DNA of 25,675 nt from CAZTVF01 sp964616985 (lineage in GTDB: Bacteria > Planctomycetota > Phycisphaerae > SM23-33), in contig CAZTVF010000079.1 of assembly GCA_964616985.1 (NCBI GenBank), forward strand, positions 1-25,675, read 5' to 3'. Made by a program: the position numbers and the translations under genes. Of the stretch, positions 17,815 through 25,673 are shown one piece after another. The stretch's first letter is position 1; every line of letters starts with the position of its first letter. The notes beneath the pieces are model-generated. The model worked only from the letters and a program-made list of their open reading frames with translations. It was not told where the DNA came from and made no database searches.

Positions 17815-17883
17815 GGCTTGCTGTTCGGCGCTGTCAAATCCGGGGTGACGCCCTGGAGCTTCCACAGCGCCGAACGGCAAGCC
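17815..17883. repeat. 20-bp inverted repeat with 29-base loop
   Basis: Arms at 17815-17834 and 17864-17883 pair over 20 positions with a single mismatch (GGCTTGCTGTTCGGCGCTGT against the complement of the right arm). Ten-base outer arms CTGGGAGTAA (17794-17803) and TTACTCCCAG (17988-17997) enclose it. No gene is supportable between 17668 and 18068; open frames on both strands here read through repeats. Confidence 0.65.
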
Positions 17884-18004
17884 GCCGCCTGACGAACACA
17901 CATATTCCATCGCGAAGGACTACCAGCGCGGCTATTCGCTTCCCCTCCGGCGAATCTCATTGCCCGGGGCTGTCCCGCCGCACGTTTTTACTCCCAGCCC
18001 ACCC

Positions 18005-18033
18005 TTGACGAACGCGGCGGCGTGCGGTACAAA
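18005..18033 (+). promoter_or_regulatory. sigma-70-like promoter of ilvC
   Basis: TTGACG, exactly 17 bases, TACAAA, ending 35 bases before the ilvC ATG. The leader is short, leaving no room for a long attenuator or riboswitch. Confidence 0.65.
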
Positions 18034-18068
18034 CGTCGTTTCGTTTACACCCAAACTAGGAGCTACAT

Positions 18069-19085
18069 ATGGCAGACCTGAAGATCTATTACGATAAGGA
18101 CGGCTCGCTGGAGCCGCTCAAGGGCAAGACCGTCGCCATCATCGGCTACGGCTCGCAGGGACACGCCCACGCGCAGAACCTCCGCGACAGCGGCATCAAG
18201 GTGGTCGTGGCTGAACTGGCCGGCACGCACAATTACGACCTGGCGATCAAGGACGGCTTCAAGCCGATCTCGGCCGCCGAGGCGACCAAGCAGGGCGACC
18301 TGATCATCACCGTGCTGCCCGACGAACTCCAGGCGATCGTCTACCGCAAGGAGATGGAGCCCAACCTGGCGCCGGGCAAGACGCTGGGTTTCTGCCACGG
18401 CTTCAATATTCACTTCAAGCAGATCGTTCCGCCCAAGGGGGTGGACGTGATCATGATCGCCCCCAAGGGCCCCGGCCACACCGTCCGCAGCTGCTTCAAG
18501 GAAGGCAGCGGCGTGCCGTGCATCGTGGCGGTGGAGAAGAACGAGACGGGCAAGGCCATGCAGATGGCGCTGGCCTGGGGCATCGGCATCGGCGGCGGCC
18601 GGGCCGGCATCATCGAGACCACCTTCAAGGAAGAGACCGAGACCGATCTCTTCGGCGAGCAGGTGGTGCTGTGCGGCGGCCTGACCGCGCTGGTCAAGGC
18701 GGGCTTCGAGACGCTGACCGAGGCCGGCTACCGCCCCGAGATCGCCTACTTCGAAGTGCTGCATGAGCTGCTGCTGATCATCAAGCTCATGAGCGAAGGC
18801 GGCATCAGCTACATGCGTTACAGCATCTCCAACACGGCCGAGTACGGCGACCTCAGCCGCGGCCCGCGCCTGATCACCGACCAGACCAAGGCCGAGATGC
18901 GCAAGATCCTCAAGGAAATCCAGGACGGCTCGTTCGCCAAGGAGTGGCTGGCCGAGTGCGCCGCCGGCAAGCCGAACTTCAAGCGCCTCTACGCCGCCGA
19001 CAAGAACCACCCCGTCGAGGTGGTCGGCCGCAAGCTCCGCAAGATGTTCTCCTGGATGGAAGCCAAGGAAACGCCGGAAGACTAA
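18069..19085 (+). CDS. ilvC: ketol-acid reductoisomerase, class I
   Basis: Second enzyme of valine, leucine and isoleucine synthesis: it isomerises and reduces 2-acetolactate or 2-aceto-2-hydroxybutyrate using two Mg ions and a nicotinamide cofactor. 338 residues, normal for class I. The Rossmann motif is GYGSQGHAHAQN. Catalytic and metal residues are His110 (GFCHGF), Lys133 (APKGPGH), Asp193 and Glu197 (TDLFGEQ), Glu229 and Glu233 (EVLHELLL) and Ser254 (SISNTAEYG). The cofactor loop reads VVVAELAGTHNYDLA, with Glu49 at the end of strand 2. It lacks the Arg and Ser residues of the usual NADPH loop, which suggests NADH preference. AGGAGC precedes ATG 18069. It stands alone, with no ilvB/ilvN or leuA beside it. 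Confidence 0.97.
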   Translation: MADLKIYYDKDGSLEPLKGKTVAIIGYGSQGHAHAQNLRDSGIKVVVAELAGTHNYDLAIKDGFKPISAAEATKQGDLIITVLPDELQAIVYRKEMEPNLAPGKTLGFCHGFNIHFKQIVPPKGVDVIMIAPKGPGHTVRSCFKEGSGVPCIVAVEKNETGKAMQMALAWGIGIGGGRAGIIETTFKEETETDLFGEQVVLCGGLTALVKAGFETLTEAGYRPEIAYFEVLHELLLIIKLMSEGGISYMRYSISNTAEYGDLSRGPRLITDQTKAEMRKILKEIQDGSFAKEWLAECAAGKPNFKRLYAADKNHPVEVVGRKLRKMFSWMEAKETPED

Positions 19086-19161
19086 GGGATCAGGGTTTAG
19101 GGACCAGGGACCAGGATCCAGGGATCAGGGTCCAGGGATCAGGGACCAGGGTCCAGGGACC
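19085..19161. repeat. degenerate 7-bp tandem repeat (11 units)
   Basis: Eleven units of the type AGGGAYC follow the last base of the ilvC stop without a break (AGGGATC, AGGGTTT, AGGGACC and so on). Alternating ATC and ACC forms make short local palindromes such as GGATCC. It lies between ilvC and the shared hairpin. Confidence 0.85.
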
Positions 19162-19179
19162 GGAGACGAGAGCATAATC

Positions 19180-19209
19180 AAGGCCCGCCGAACTCACCCG
19201 GCGGGCCTT
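19180..19209. terminator. hairpin between convergent genes, likely terminator
   Basis: AAGGCCCGCCG and CGGCGGGCCTT form an 11-bp stem with an eight-base loop between ilvC (+) and the glycosyltransferase (-). No long T-run is present on either side, so it may act as a two-way but imperfect terminator. Confidence 0.6.
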
Positions 19210-19248
19210 GTCACGCGCGGGCATGGGCCAGGGCAACGGGCGAATGCA

Positions 19249-20403
19249 TCAGTCGCCGGCGGCGAGGCGTTCGTAGAGGTCGAGGTGGGCGAGGGTGGCG
19301 CGGCGGAGGGAGTAGAGGGCGGCCTGGCGGGGGCCGGCGAGGCGGAGCGAGTCGGCCAGCGAGGCGTCTCGAAGAATCCGCAACGCGGCCGCGGCGATCG
19401 AGGCGGGGTCGGCGGGGTCGGCATAAACCGCGGCCTGGCCGAGAACCTCCGGCATCGCGGTGCGACTGCTGGCGACGACGGGCAGGCCGTGACTCATCGC
19501 CTCCAGCGGCGGCAGCCCGAAGCCTTCGTAGAAGCTCGGGAAGACCATCGCGTCGGCGCTGCGGTACAACGCCGCCAGCTGCGCGTCGCTGAGATGGCCG
19601 ACGAAATGGGTGGCGTCCTGCACGCCCAGCGCCGCCGCCTCCTGCCTTGCCTGCGGATAGCGATCGTCGAGTTCGCCCGCCACCACCAGCTGCACCTCCT
19701 CGCCGGCCTGCTGCCGCACCAGGGCCAGCGCCCGCACCAGGCCCACGAGGTTCTTGTACGGGTCCGACCGCCCGACGTACACCAGCAGCCGGCCCCTGGC
19801 CCCCGGCGGCACGGGGGAGGGCGTCGCGTCGGCGTCGGCCTTGGCCGGCGGGACGGCGTTGTGAATGACATGCACCTTCCCCGCCGGAACGTGGAGCAGG
19901 CGGGCGATGTCGTCGGCGCTGTACTGGCTGACGGTGACGACGCCGGCGGCGTGGCGGCATTGCAGCTTCAGCCACGTCTGCCACGTGCGAAACCATCGCG
20001 ACTTCACGCTGGCGGTGAGCATGTGGCGGCAGGTGATGCTGATGAGGTCATGCAGCGTGACCAGCGATCGGCAGCGTGCCGCCAGCGGCGCGAAGCAATC
20101 GGGGCAGTGCAGCAGGCGCAGGCCCAGGCGCCGCGTCACGCGCGGCAGGGCGAGCTGGTCGAATGGCGAGCGCGGGCGGCCACCTGTGGGCACGATCTCC
20201 AGCGAGGGCGACGACGGCAGCTGGGCCAGGCCCGCCCCCGGCGGGGCGAGCACCGCGATGCGGTAGGGGGGCGCCGCCTCGGCGATGCCCGCCAGCAGGT
20301 TCAGCAGGTACCGCTCGATGCCGCTGACGCGCTTGCCCAGGTAGCGGGCGTCGATGCCCAAGCGCAGGTCCAGCGGGTGTCGGTTGTGCGGTGTCTCACG
20401 CAT
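19249..20403 (-). CDS. glycosyltransferase family 4 (GT-B, retaining)
   Basis: Transfers a sugar from a nucleotide donor to a growing glycan at the cytoplasmic side. 384 residues from ATG at 20403, which overlaps the transporter ATPase stop by eight bases (ATGCGTGA); the longer upstream frame would run further into that gene. The N-terminal half begins RLGIDARYLGKRVSGIERYL, the usual GT4 opening. The C-terminal half has YVGRSDPYKNLVGLVRAL and FYEGFGLPPLEAMSHG, with Glu293 and Glu301 as the EX7E pair. Sugar and acceptor cannot be read from sequence. It is the last gene of the export operon, so it probably builds the exported polysaccharide. Confidence 0.9.
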   Translation of the reverse strand: MRETPHNRHPLDLRLGIDARYLGKRVSGIERYLLNLLAGIAEAAPPYRIAVLAPPGAGLAQLPSSPSLEIVPTGGRPRSPFDQLALPRVTRRLGLRLLHCPDCFAPLAARCRSLVTLHDLISITCRHMLTASVKSRWFRTWQTWLKLQCRHAAGVVTVSQYSADDIARLLHVPAGKVHVIHNAVPPAKADADATPSPVPPGARGRLLVYVGRSDPYKNLVGLVRALALVRQQAGEEVQLVVAGELDDRYPQARQEAAALGVQDATHFVGHLSDAQLAALYRSADAMVFPSFYEGFGLPPLEAMSHGLPVVASSRTAMPEVLGQAAVYADPADPASIAAAALRILRDASLADSLRLAGPRQAALYSLRRATLAHLDLYERLAAGD

Positions 20404-21145
20404 GAAGCGTCTGCCTGTATCGCGACACGACCTCGGCGGGCCTGCCGATCTCAACCAGTTTGCCCGCATCCAGGACGGCCACGCGGTCGCACGTCTGCTC
20501 CACGGTGGGCAGGTCGTGGCTGACGAAGAGGATGGTCTTGCCCGCGCGGCGGAACTGCTCGATCCGCTGGAGGCACTTGAGCTGGAAATCCTGGTCGCCC
20601 ACGGCCAGCACCTCGTCGACCAGCAGGATCTCGGGGTCCAGGTGCACCGCGACGGAGAAGCCCAGTCGCGCCACCATCCCGGTGGAGAAGCTGCGGAGCG
20701 GCTGATCGATGCTGGCCTGCAGGCCGCTGAAGGCGATGATGGCGTCCATCTGGTCCATCACCTGCCGGCGCGTCATGCCCAGCAGCACCCCGTTGAGGAC
20801 GATGTTGTCGCGCCCGCTGAGGTCGCGGTGGAAGCCCGCCCCCAGTTCCAGCAGCGGGCAGATGTGCCCGCGCGTGGTGACCGTGCCGGCGGTGGGGCGG
20901 ATCGTGCCCGCGATCAGCCCCAGCAGCGTGCTCTTGCCCGAGCCGTTGCGGCCGATGATGCCGAAGCATTCGCCCGGGGCGACCTGCAGCGAGAGGTTGT
21001 CCAAGGCGCGGATCGACTTGGGCCGCGACAGGTCGCGGATGTGCTGCGGCAGGTGCAGCAGGAAACTCTTGATCCCGCCGCCGGCGAGCGAGGTCATCGC
21101 GTAGCACTTGGTGACCTGGTCGAAAATGACAGCGTGGTCAGACAA
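20396..21145 (-). CDS. polysaccharide-export ABC transporter ATPase (Wzt/KpsT type)
   Basis: 249 residues. Walker A is GRNGSGKST (65-73), the signature is FSTGM in place of LSGGQ (usual in this family), Walker B is ILLVDEVLAVGD with Glu178, and the H-loop is FVSHD. The TTG at 21145 is the likely start: GGAGG lies ten bases before it, and it overlaps the stop of the permease gene by eight bases. An earlier in-frame start at 21211 would lie inside the permease. There is no C-terminal carbohydrate-binding domain as in Wzt of O-antigen systems, so length and shape fit the shorter KpsT-like form. It powers export of an undecaprenyl-linked or lipid-linked glycan with the permease encoded upstream. 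Confidence 0.92.
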   Translation of the reverse strand: MSDHAVIFDQVTKCYAMTSLAGGGIKSFLLHLPQHIRDLSRPKSIRALDNLSLQVAPGECFGIIGRNGSGKSTLLGLIAGTIRPTAGTVTTRGHICPLLELGAGFHRDLSGRDNIVLNGVLLGMTRRQVMDQMDAIIAFSGLQASIDQPLRSFSTGMVARLGFSVAVHLDPEILLVDEVLAVGDQDFQLKCLQRIEQFRRAGKTILFVSHDLPTVEQTCDRVAVLDAGKLVEIGRPAEVVSRYRQTLHA

Positions 21146-21908
21146 TCTCGGCGAACCTCCATTGAAGCGAGCGGTACAGCCGCTGCCCCAGCCAGCAGGC
21201 CCCCACGCCATAGGCCATGGCGGCCCCGCAGGCGGCCCAGGGCATCGCGCCTTCCAGCAGCAGGCTTCGCCAGCAGATGATGAACAGGGCCATGGGGTTG
21301 AGGTACAGCAGCCACTGGTACCCCGCGGGCACCATCTCGGGGGCGAAGACGACGGGCGTGAGGTAGAACAGCAGCATCACCGCGATGCCGGTCAGCCGCT
21401 CCAGGTCGCGGAAGAACAGGTTGCACGTCGCCACCAGCAGGGCGATGCCGTACGTCAGCAGGAACTGGCCCACGACCAGCAGCGGTATGCCCACCAGCCA
21501 CAGCATCGAGGGGTATTTGTGGTGTGCCAGCATGAACGCCAGCAGGATCGGAATGGTGATGACGAAGTGGGCCAGGTCGCCCAGTACCGACGCAGCCACC
21601 AGGAAATAGCGGGGGAAGGTGACCTTGCGGATGAGCGTGCTGTTGAAGAGGAAATACGAACTGGCGGCGTTGACGGAGTTGCCGAACCATTGCCACGGGA
21701 ACAGCCCCGCCACCAGGAACAGGGCGTAGTTCTCCATCGGCAGGCGGATCACGAGTTTGAACAGGATGAAGAACACCGCGGCGAAGGCCAGCGGGTGCAG
21801 GGCCGACCACAGATACCCCAGGAACGTGCTCTTGTAGCGGACCTTGAAGTCCTTGGCGATCAGCACCAACAGCAGGTCGCGATGATAGGCGAGCGTGGCC
21901 GCGTTCAT
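21138..21908 (-). CDS. polysaccharide-export ABC-2 permease (Wzm type)
   Basis: 256 residues, six hydrophobic segments, ABC-2 fold. It begins with a short amphipathic helix containing LIAKDFKVRYKSTFLGYLW, the classic start of the Wzm/TagG family. FPRYFLVAASVLGDL and LTPVVFAPEMVP further along fit too. It is the first gene of the minus-strand export operon and overlaps the ATPase start. No clear ribosome site precedes ATG 21908. Together with the ATPase and GT4 gene it forms a minimal O-antigen, capsule or teichoic-like export set; the other sugar genes are not in the window. Confidence 0.92.
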   Translation of the reverse strand: MNAATLAYHRDLLLVLIAKDFKVRYKSTFLGYLWSALHPLAFAAVFFILFKLVIRLPMENYALFLVAGLFPWQWFGNSVNAASSYFLFNSTLIRKVTFPRYFLVAASVLGDLAHFVITIPILLAFMLAHHKYPSMLWLVGIPLLVVGQFLLTYGIALLVATCNLFFRDLERLTGIAVMLLFYLTPVVFAPEMVPAGYQWLLYLNPMALFIICWRSLLLEGAMPWAACGAAMAYGVGACWLGQRLYRSLQWRFAEIV

Positions 21909-22174
21909 GCGGCTATTGGACGTGCGGCGACGGAGACGGTCAAGAGGAAATGGCCGAACTGCGTTGCCTCGACGATGCCCCCCGCGTGGTCATCTCAGTG
22001 AACCCTGAACCGGGGGGCGTGGCAGGTTACCTGACACCAAGGAGTCTCGCTGCGCAACAACTTGCCCAGCGACCGCTCCCTCGCACCGTGAGTGAGCGGC
22101 CCAGACATGCCGGCCGGGTTCCTTTCTCTCGCCTTGTCCTCGCTCTTGACGCGCGTGAACCACGCCTCGCCCGC
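21909..22174. other. intergenic stretch with one imperfect hairpin
   Basis: This 266-base stretch lies between two minus-strand genes. An imperfect hairpin at 22073-22099 (CCGCTC/GAGCGG plus three inner pairs) could stop transcripts of the GH71-like gene, but no T-run follows. I see no gene or clear promoter. Confidence 0.4.
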
Positions 22175-25021
22175 TCACTCTCCGATGGCTTCGTCTGCGA
22201 GCCCTCCGCGGTCGGGGGTCTTGCCGGCGGCCGCGGTCGTCGGATCGGTCTTCTCGCGGTACTCCTGAAGGTTGCTCTTGCCGTCCCGGTCCGGGTCGGC
22301 GTTGGGGTCCACCAGCGTGGCCGTCGACATGTCCAGCCACTTCGTCACCGGGTGCTTCGTATTGTCGGGCAACACGTCGTCCGACTCGGCGGGCTTGAAT
22401 TTCCGCTCGCGCGAGAACCAGTACATCTCGAACCAGTTGGGCATGCCGTCATTATCCAGGTCGCCGTACTCGCTGTAGAGCAGCGGCGGCTTGTCGCCGA
22501 AGTCGGCCTTCCAGTGCCGCTCGAACTCGGTGGAGAAGCACACCATCGCGTTGTCCTCGCGGAAGGGCCGGTCCGTGATGGGCTCGGGGCTTTGGAGGCG
22601 GACGGCGACCTTGCCATCGCGGACCACCTCGGCGATCACCTCGCCGGCCTTGATCGGGAACTGCTGCACGTGCAGGCCCGCGGGGGCCTGGTATTCGATG
22701 TCGCGGCCGGGCAGGCGCACGGTGGCCGGCGCGGTGAGAATCGTCAGCACCTCCAACGCCCGGTTGCTGCGCACCGTGATCGCAAACGGCCAGCTCTTGG
22801 CGTCCTTGGGATACTTGGCGTAGGTGAGGTAGATGCGGTCGTGATCGGGCTTGGGCTCCTCGCCGCGGCGCCACCAGTCGATGTAGTAGCCCGTCAGGTC
22901 GTAGACCGTGTAGCGGGTGTTATAGGCCGGCGCGATGCTGGTGTTCTCGGTGTAATCGTTCCACGTGATCAACTGCACGAGGCTGGCCCGGTCGCGGCCC
23001 GTGTCGTTCCACATGCCGCGCAGCCACTCGGTGCCCTTGGGCATGAAGATCTCGCCCCCGCCGGCGATGATGTTTTCCTTCTGGTGCATCCCGCCCACGC
23101 CGCCCCACTCGGCGCCGGCCTCGCGGACCGCCCGCGCGATGTCCTCCGTGCGGTCGCCGTACCCGAACCCGTAGCCGCCGAAACTGCCCAAGGCCCCCAC
23201 GTGCCGCGCGATGGCGCCCGCGGCGGCCGTCATCATCCCGGGCTTCACCAGGTCGCTGCCCAGCGGGTGGAAGAAATAGCACAGGTCATACTGGAAGTAC
23301 ACCGGCTGGCCGACCTGCTCGGCCGCCTTGCGGAACGTCTGCCCGATGAGGTGCCAACCGAGTTCGGTGGCGCGGAGGCGGTTGACCGCCGCTTCCCGCT
23401 GGACCTCCGGCAGCCGCTGGTCGATCTCGGAATAGAGCGTTCCCATGGCCGACCCGTGGGAGAAGTAGCCAAAGATCAGCGGCTTGCCATCGCGACGCGC
23501 GAGCTTGGGGCTCTTGCCCCATCGCTCGAGCAATTCGCGCACGGTGCCCGCCGGGTCGCCGCCGCAGGCGGGGTCGAGGCAGATCGTCACCTCGAAGGGA
23601 TAATCCTTCGCCTCGGCCACCTTGATCAGCGTGTCGAAGACCTGCTTGGCGCCCTCGCCGCCGGCCCAGGCATCCACCGCAAAGCCGTTGATGCCGACGC
23701 GAAGGGCACGGCGAATCTCCAGGTCCGCGCTCTCCTCGGCCGTGATGTTCGCATCGTAGAGAGTCAGATCATAGTTGCGGAACCTGCCGCCGCGGCGGAC
23801 GACGTCGTCGGTCGATTCATGCTTCATGCTGTTGCCGGCATCGAGCCGGTGCACGCGCGTCGCGCCGGTGCCGGCCGGGTAGCAGCCCATGTAGTGGGCG
23901 AAGACCTTTTTCGTTCGGTCGGTCGATGGCTTCACCGGCGCCGGCAGGATGACAAACGGCGTGTGCGTGGCGTCGGTCCGCAGTGATTCGATCGCAGCCG
24001 CCACACGCACGCGCCCCAGCCGCTCGATCCCCGCCGTCGCCAGCGGCTCGGCAAGGGCGTGGTCCTTCTCCTCGCCGGCGGCGAGCGTCACCGTCTCGGC
24101 GTGCGTCGCGGCGATCTTGCCCGGTTGGGCGTCATTCTCCAGGGTCCACTCCAGGCGGGCCGTGACGGCCTCGGCGCTGTAGTTGTGCAGCCGAACGGTC
24201 ACCGAGCCCACCGCGTTGGGCTCATAGGCCGGCTTGTCGGTGCGCACGGCCACCACCGCCACCGGCGACATCCGCTCGATGACCATGCCGGTCAGGAGCA
24301 GGCGATAGGCGGGCAGATCCTTCGCCGTGGCCGAACGCGGGCGAAGACGAGGCATCTCGGTCTTCACCACGTCGAGCGCAGCATCGTCGCCTTCGCCTTC
24401 GTCGCTCAAGCTCACCGAAGGCCCCGCCTTGAGCCCGGCCTTATTGATGGCGTTCTGGCGCTGACTGCGATACACGCGGCGGGCCTCGCCTTCGTCGCGA
24501 TATTGCTGGCGGTCGAGCTTGCTGTCGCCCACGAGCCAGCCGGCCGTCACCGTCAGCGGCCCGGCCTTGGGGACAACTACGTCCAGCCGCACCGCCGACA
24601 ACGCGTTGGAGTCGGGGAACCACTTCTGCGGGTCAAAGACGTTGGTGGCTTCACTGGCCGTCAGTCGCAGCGCCACGGCCTCGGCAAGAATGTGATTGTG
24701 CGGTGCGCTGGCGACCAGGGCGTGCAAGCGGTATCGCCCCGGCGGCAGTGCCTCCGCCGTGACCGCCCGCACCAACTCGCCCTCATGGCCGAGCGTGAGA
24801 TCGACAACCAAGGCCTGCGCGGCCTTCTTCGCCTGATCGAGCGCTGCGGCCGCGGCCGCCTCGCCGCTGACAACCGGGATCGGCGCCTCGTTGGGCCTGG
24901 GCCCCCGCGGCGCATCCGCCTTGGGCGCCTCCGCCTTCGGTCCAGCGGCCAATATGACGCCGCCCAGAACAGCCAAGAACACCGCCGACATCACGCAAAT
25001 CAATCCAAAGCTGCGCAGCAT
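22175..25021 (-). CDS. secreted GH71-like glycoside hydrolase (alpha-1,3-glucanase family) with calcium-binding repeats
   Basis: 948 residues. A signal peptide lies at about 1-26 (LICVMSAVFLAVLGGVILAA). A long N-terminal part holds beta-sandwich domains (TDKPAYEPNAVGSVTVRLHN). A barrel begins at about 373 with VFAHYMGCYPAG, then GINGFAVDAWAGG, FEVTICLDP and TWNDYTEN (residues 686-693), the pattern of family GH71. A further beta domain (about 730-820) and a C-terminal Asp-rich tail follow, with DLDNDGMPNWFE (854-865) and DPDRDGKSNLQEY (909-921), dockerin-like or thrombospondin-3-like calcium loops. GH71 enzymes cut alpha-1,3-glucan; members from planctomycetes are mostly untested. AAGGGAAAG precedes ATG 25021. 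Its closeness to the export operon may be chance. Confidence 0.75.
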   Translation of the reverse strand: MLRSFGLICVMSAVFLAVLGGVILAAGPKAEAPKADAPRGPRPNEAPIPVVSGEAAAAAALDQAKKAAQALVVDLTLGHEGELVRAVTAEALPPGRYRLHALVASAPHNHILAEAVALRLTASEATNVFDPQKWFPDSNALSAVRLDVVVPKAGPLTVTAGWLVGDSKLDRQQYRDEGEARRVYRSQRQNAINKAGLKAGPSVSLSDEGEGDDAALDVVKTEMPRLRPRSATAKDLPAYRLLLTGMVIERMSPVAVVAVRTDKPAYEPNAVGSVTVRLHNYSAEAVTARLEWTLENDAQPGKIAATHAETVTLAAGEEKDHALAEPLATAGIERLGRVRVAAAIESLRTDATHTPFVILPAPVKPSTDRTKKVFAHYMGCYPAGTGATRVHRLDAGNSMKHESTDDVVRRGGRFRNYDLTLYDANITAEESADLEIRRALRVGINGFAVDAWAGGEGAKQVFDTLIKVAEAKDYPFEVTICLDPACGGDPAGTVRELLERWGKSPKLARRDGKPLIFGYFSHGSAMGTLYSEIDQRLPEVQREAAVNRLRATELGWHLIGQTFRKAAEQVGQPVYFQYDLCYFFHPLGSDLVKPGMMTAAAGAIARHVGALGSFGGYGFGYGDRTEDIARAVREAGAEWGGVGGMHQKENIIAGGGEIFMPKGTEWLRGMWNDTGRDRASLVQLITWNDYTENTSIAPAYNTRYTVYDLTGYYIDWWRRGEEPKPDHDRIYLTYAKYPKDAKSWPFAITVRSNRALEVLTILTAPATVRLPGRDIEYQAPAGLHVQQFPIKAGEVIAEVVRDGKVAVRLQSPEPITDRPFREDNAMVCFSTEFERHWKADFGDKPPLLYSEYGDLDNDGMPNWFEMYWFSRERKFKPAESDDVLPDNTKHPVTKWLDMSTATLVDPNADPDRDGKSNLQEYREKTDPTTAAAGKTPDRGGLADEAIGE

Positions 25022-25189
25022 ATCTTTCCCTTGTCTCTTTCCATGCTTGGGACCAAGCCCAGTCGCGATATTCCGCTCGCCGCTTTCCTGCCCGCGCGGC
25101 GCCTGCGGAGGCGAATGATCTCCACTTACGAAACGTCCTTCACCGGCCTGTGGTTTCGCAGCGAATGCCGGGTTTATCGGATACCTCGC
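25022..25189. other. intergenic, nothing recognised
   Basis: This 168-base leader of the GH71-like gene holds its ribosome site next to 25021. No clear promoter or hairpin is seen. Confidence 0.4.
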
Positions 25190-25366
25190 TCATAAAGCTT
25201 CGATCGTCACCTTGATCTTTTCGGGCGGGTTGGCGCCGAGAACCCACTTCTGGATGTACTGCGTCTTGAGGACAGGCGGCTTGCCGCCCTCGCCGATGTC
25301 CTCCTCATAGACGTAGGTGCCCTTGGTCTCTTTGGACCTGGTGAGGATGACCTCGATCTTTTCCAT
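25190..25366 (-). CDS. 58-residue conserved-looking small protein
   Basis: It starts at ATG 25366, with GGAG about six bases before it, and ends at TGA 25190-25192. The sequence begins MEKIEVILTRSKETKGTYVY, continues GKPPVLKTQYIQKWVLG and ends PEKIKVTIEAL. It reads as a small beta-strand protein: alternating hydrophobic residues at both ends, a charged centre, no Cys, no membrane segment. The pattern KETKGTYVYEE...QKWVLGANPPEKIKVTIE resembles, from memory, a widespread family of small bacterial proteins of unknown role. The antisense and other-frame readings are poorer. It is upstream of and on the same strand as the GH71-like gene, 168 bases away. Confidence 0.7.
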   Translation of the reverse strand: MEKIEVILTRSKETKGTYVYEEDIGEGGKPPVLKTQYIQKWVLGANPPEKIKVTIEAL

Positions 25367-25369
25367 GGA

Positions 25370-25644
25370 TTGCTCCTGAAGAATCCCAGGAATCTAGCCG
25401 CCCATCTCCCCCAAGGCCAACAAATTGCCGCGGCCATACCGCGAACATCGAGCAGGAGATGGAACTGCTGCCTATCTGGTGCAATTGCCGACATCCGCTT
25501 GTCCGTCCGGTGACGCGATTCACGTGTGCTCCGGACCGCTACTGAAACATGGGTTGCTTCAGACTGGCGGAGCAGGCTTCGCGTCATCCTCCAAAGGCAT
25601 GCAATAGAGAAGATGATCTATAAGCCCGGATTTCCCGGATGCAG
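25370..25644. other. intergenic stretch without a supportable gene
   Basis: Open frames here are short and lack ribosome sites at a usable distance. A 28-codon frame at 25459-25545 with three Cys is the only curious one. Confidence 0.4.
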
Positions 25645-25673
25645 TTGCGATTCCTGATATGGCGCGGTATGAT
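25645..25673 (+). promoter_or_regulatory. sigma-70-like promoter at the window edge
   Basis: TTGCGA, 17-base spacer, TATGAT. It points right, out of the window, so it probably serves a plus-strand gene beyond 25675. Confidence 0.5.

Noticed and set aside
14792..17910. Two long minus-strand frames (427 and 651 codons)
   Set aside because: They are antisense to the coiled-coil and SBP-OmpA genes, rich in Leu/Gly/Val/Asp, with no family pattern.
17724..18008. 94-codon plus-strand frame before ilvC
   Set aside because: It reads through three inverted repeats and overlaps the ilvC -35 element; composition is not protein-like.
19085..19161. CRISPR-like array
   Set aside because: Seven-base units without spacers form a simple tandem repeat, and no cas genes are present.
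21950..25195. Long plus-strand frames (678 and 378 codons) over the GH71-like gene
   Set aside because: They are shadows of the minus-strand gene, which has a signal peptide, a ribosome site and GH71-type motifs.
25459..25545. 28-codon frame with three Cys (MELLPIWCNCRH...)
   Set aside because: The only purine-rich stretch touches the start codon, too close to act as a ribosome site, and I cannot match the peptide to a family. Possible but unsupported.
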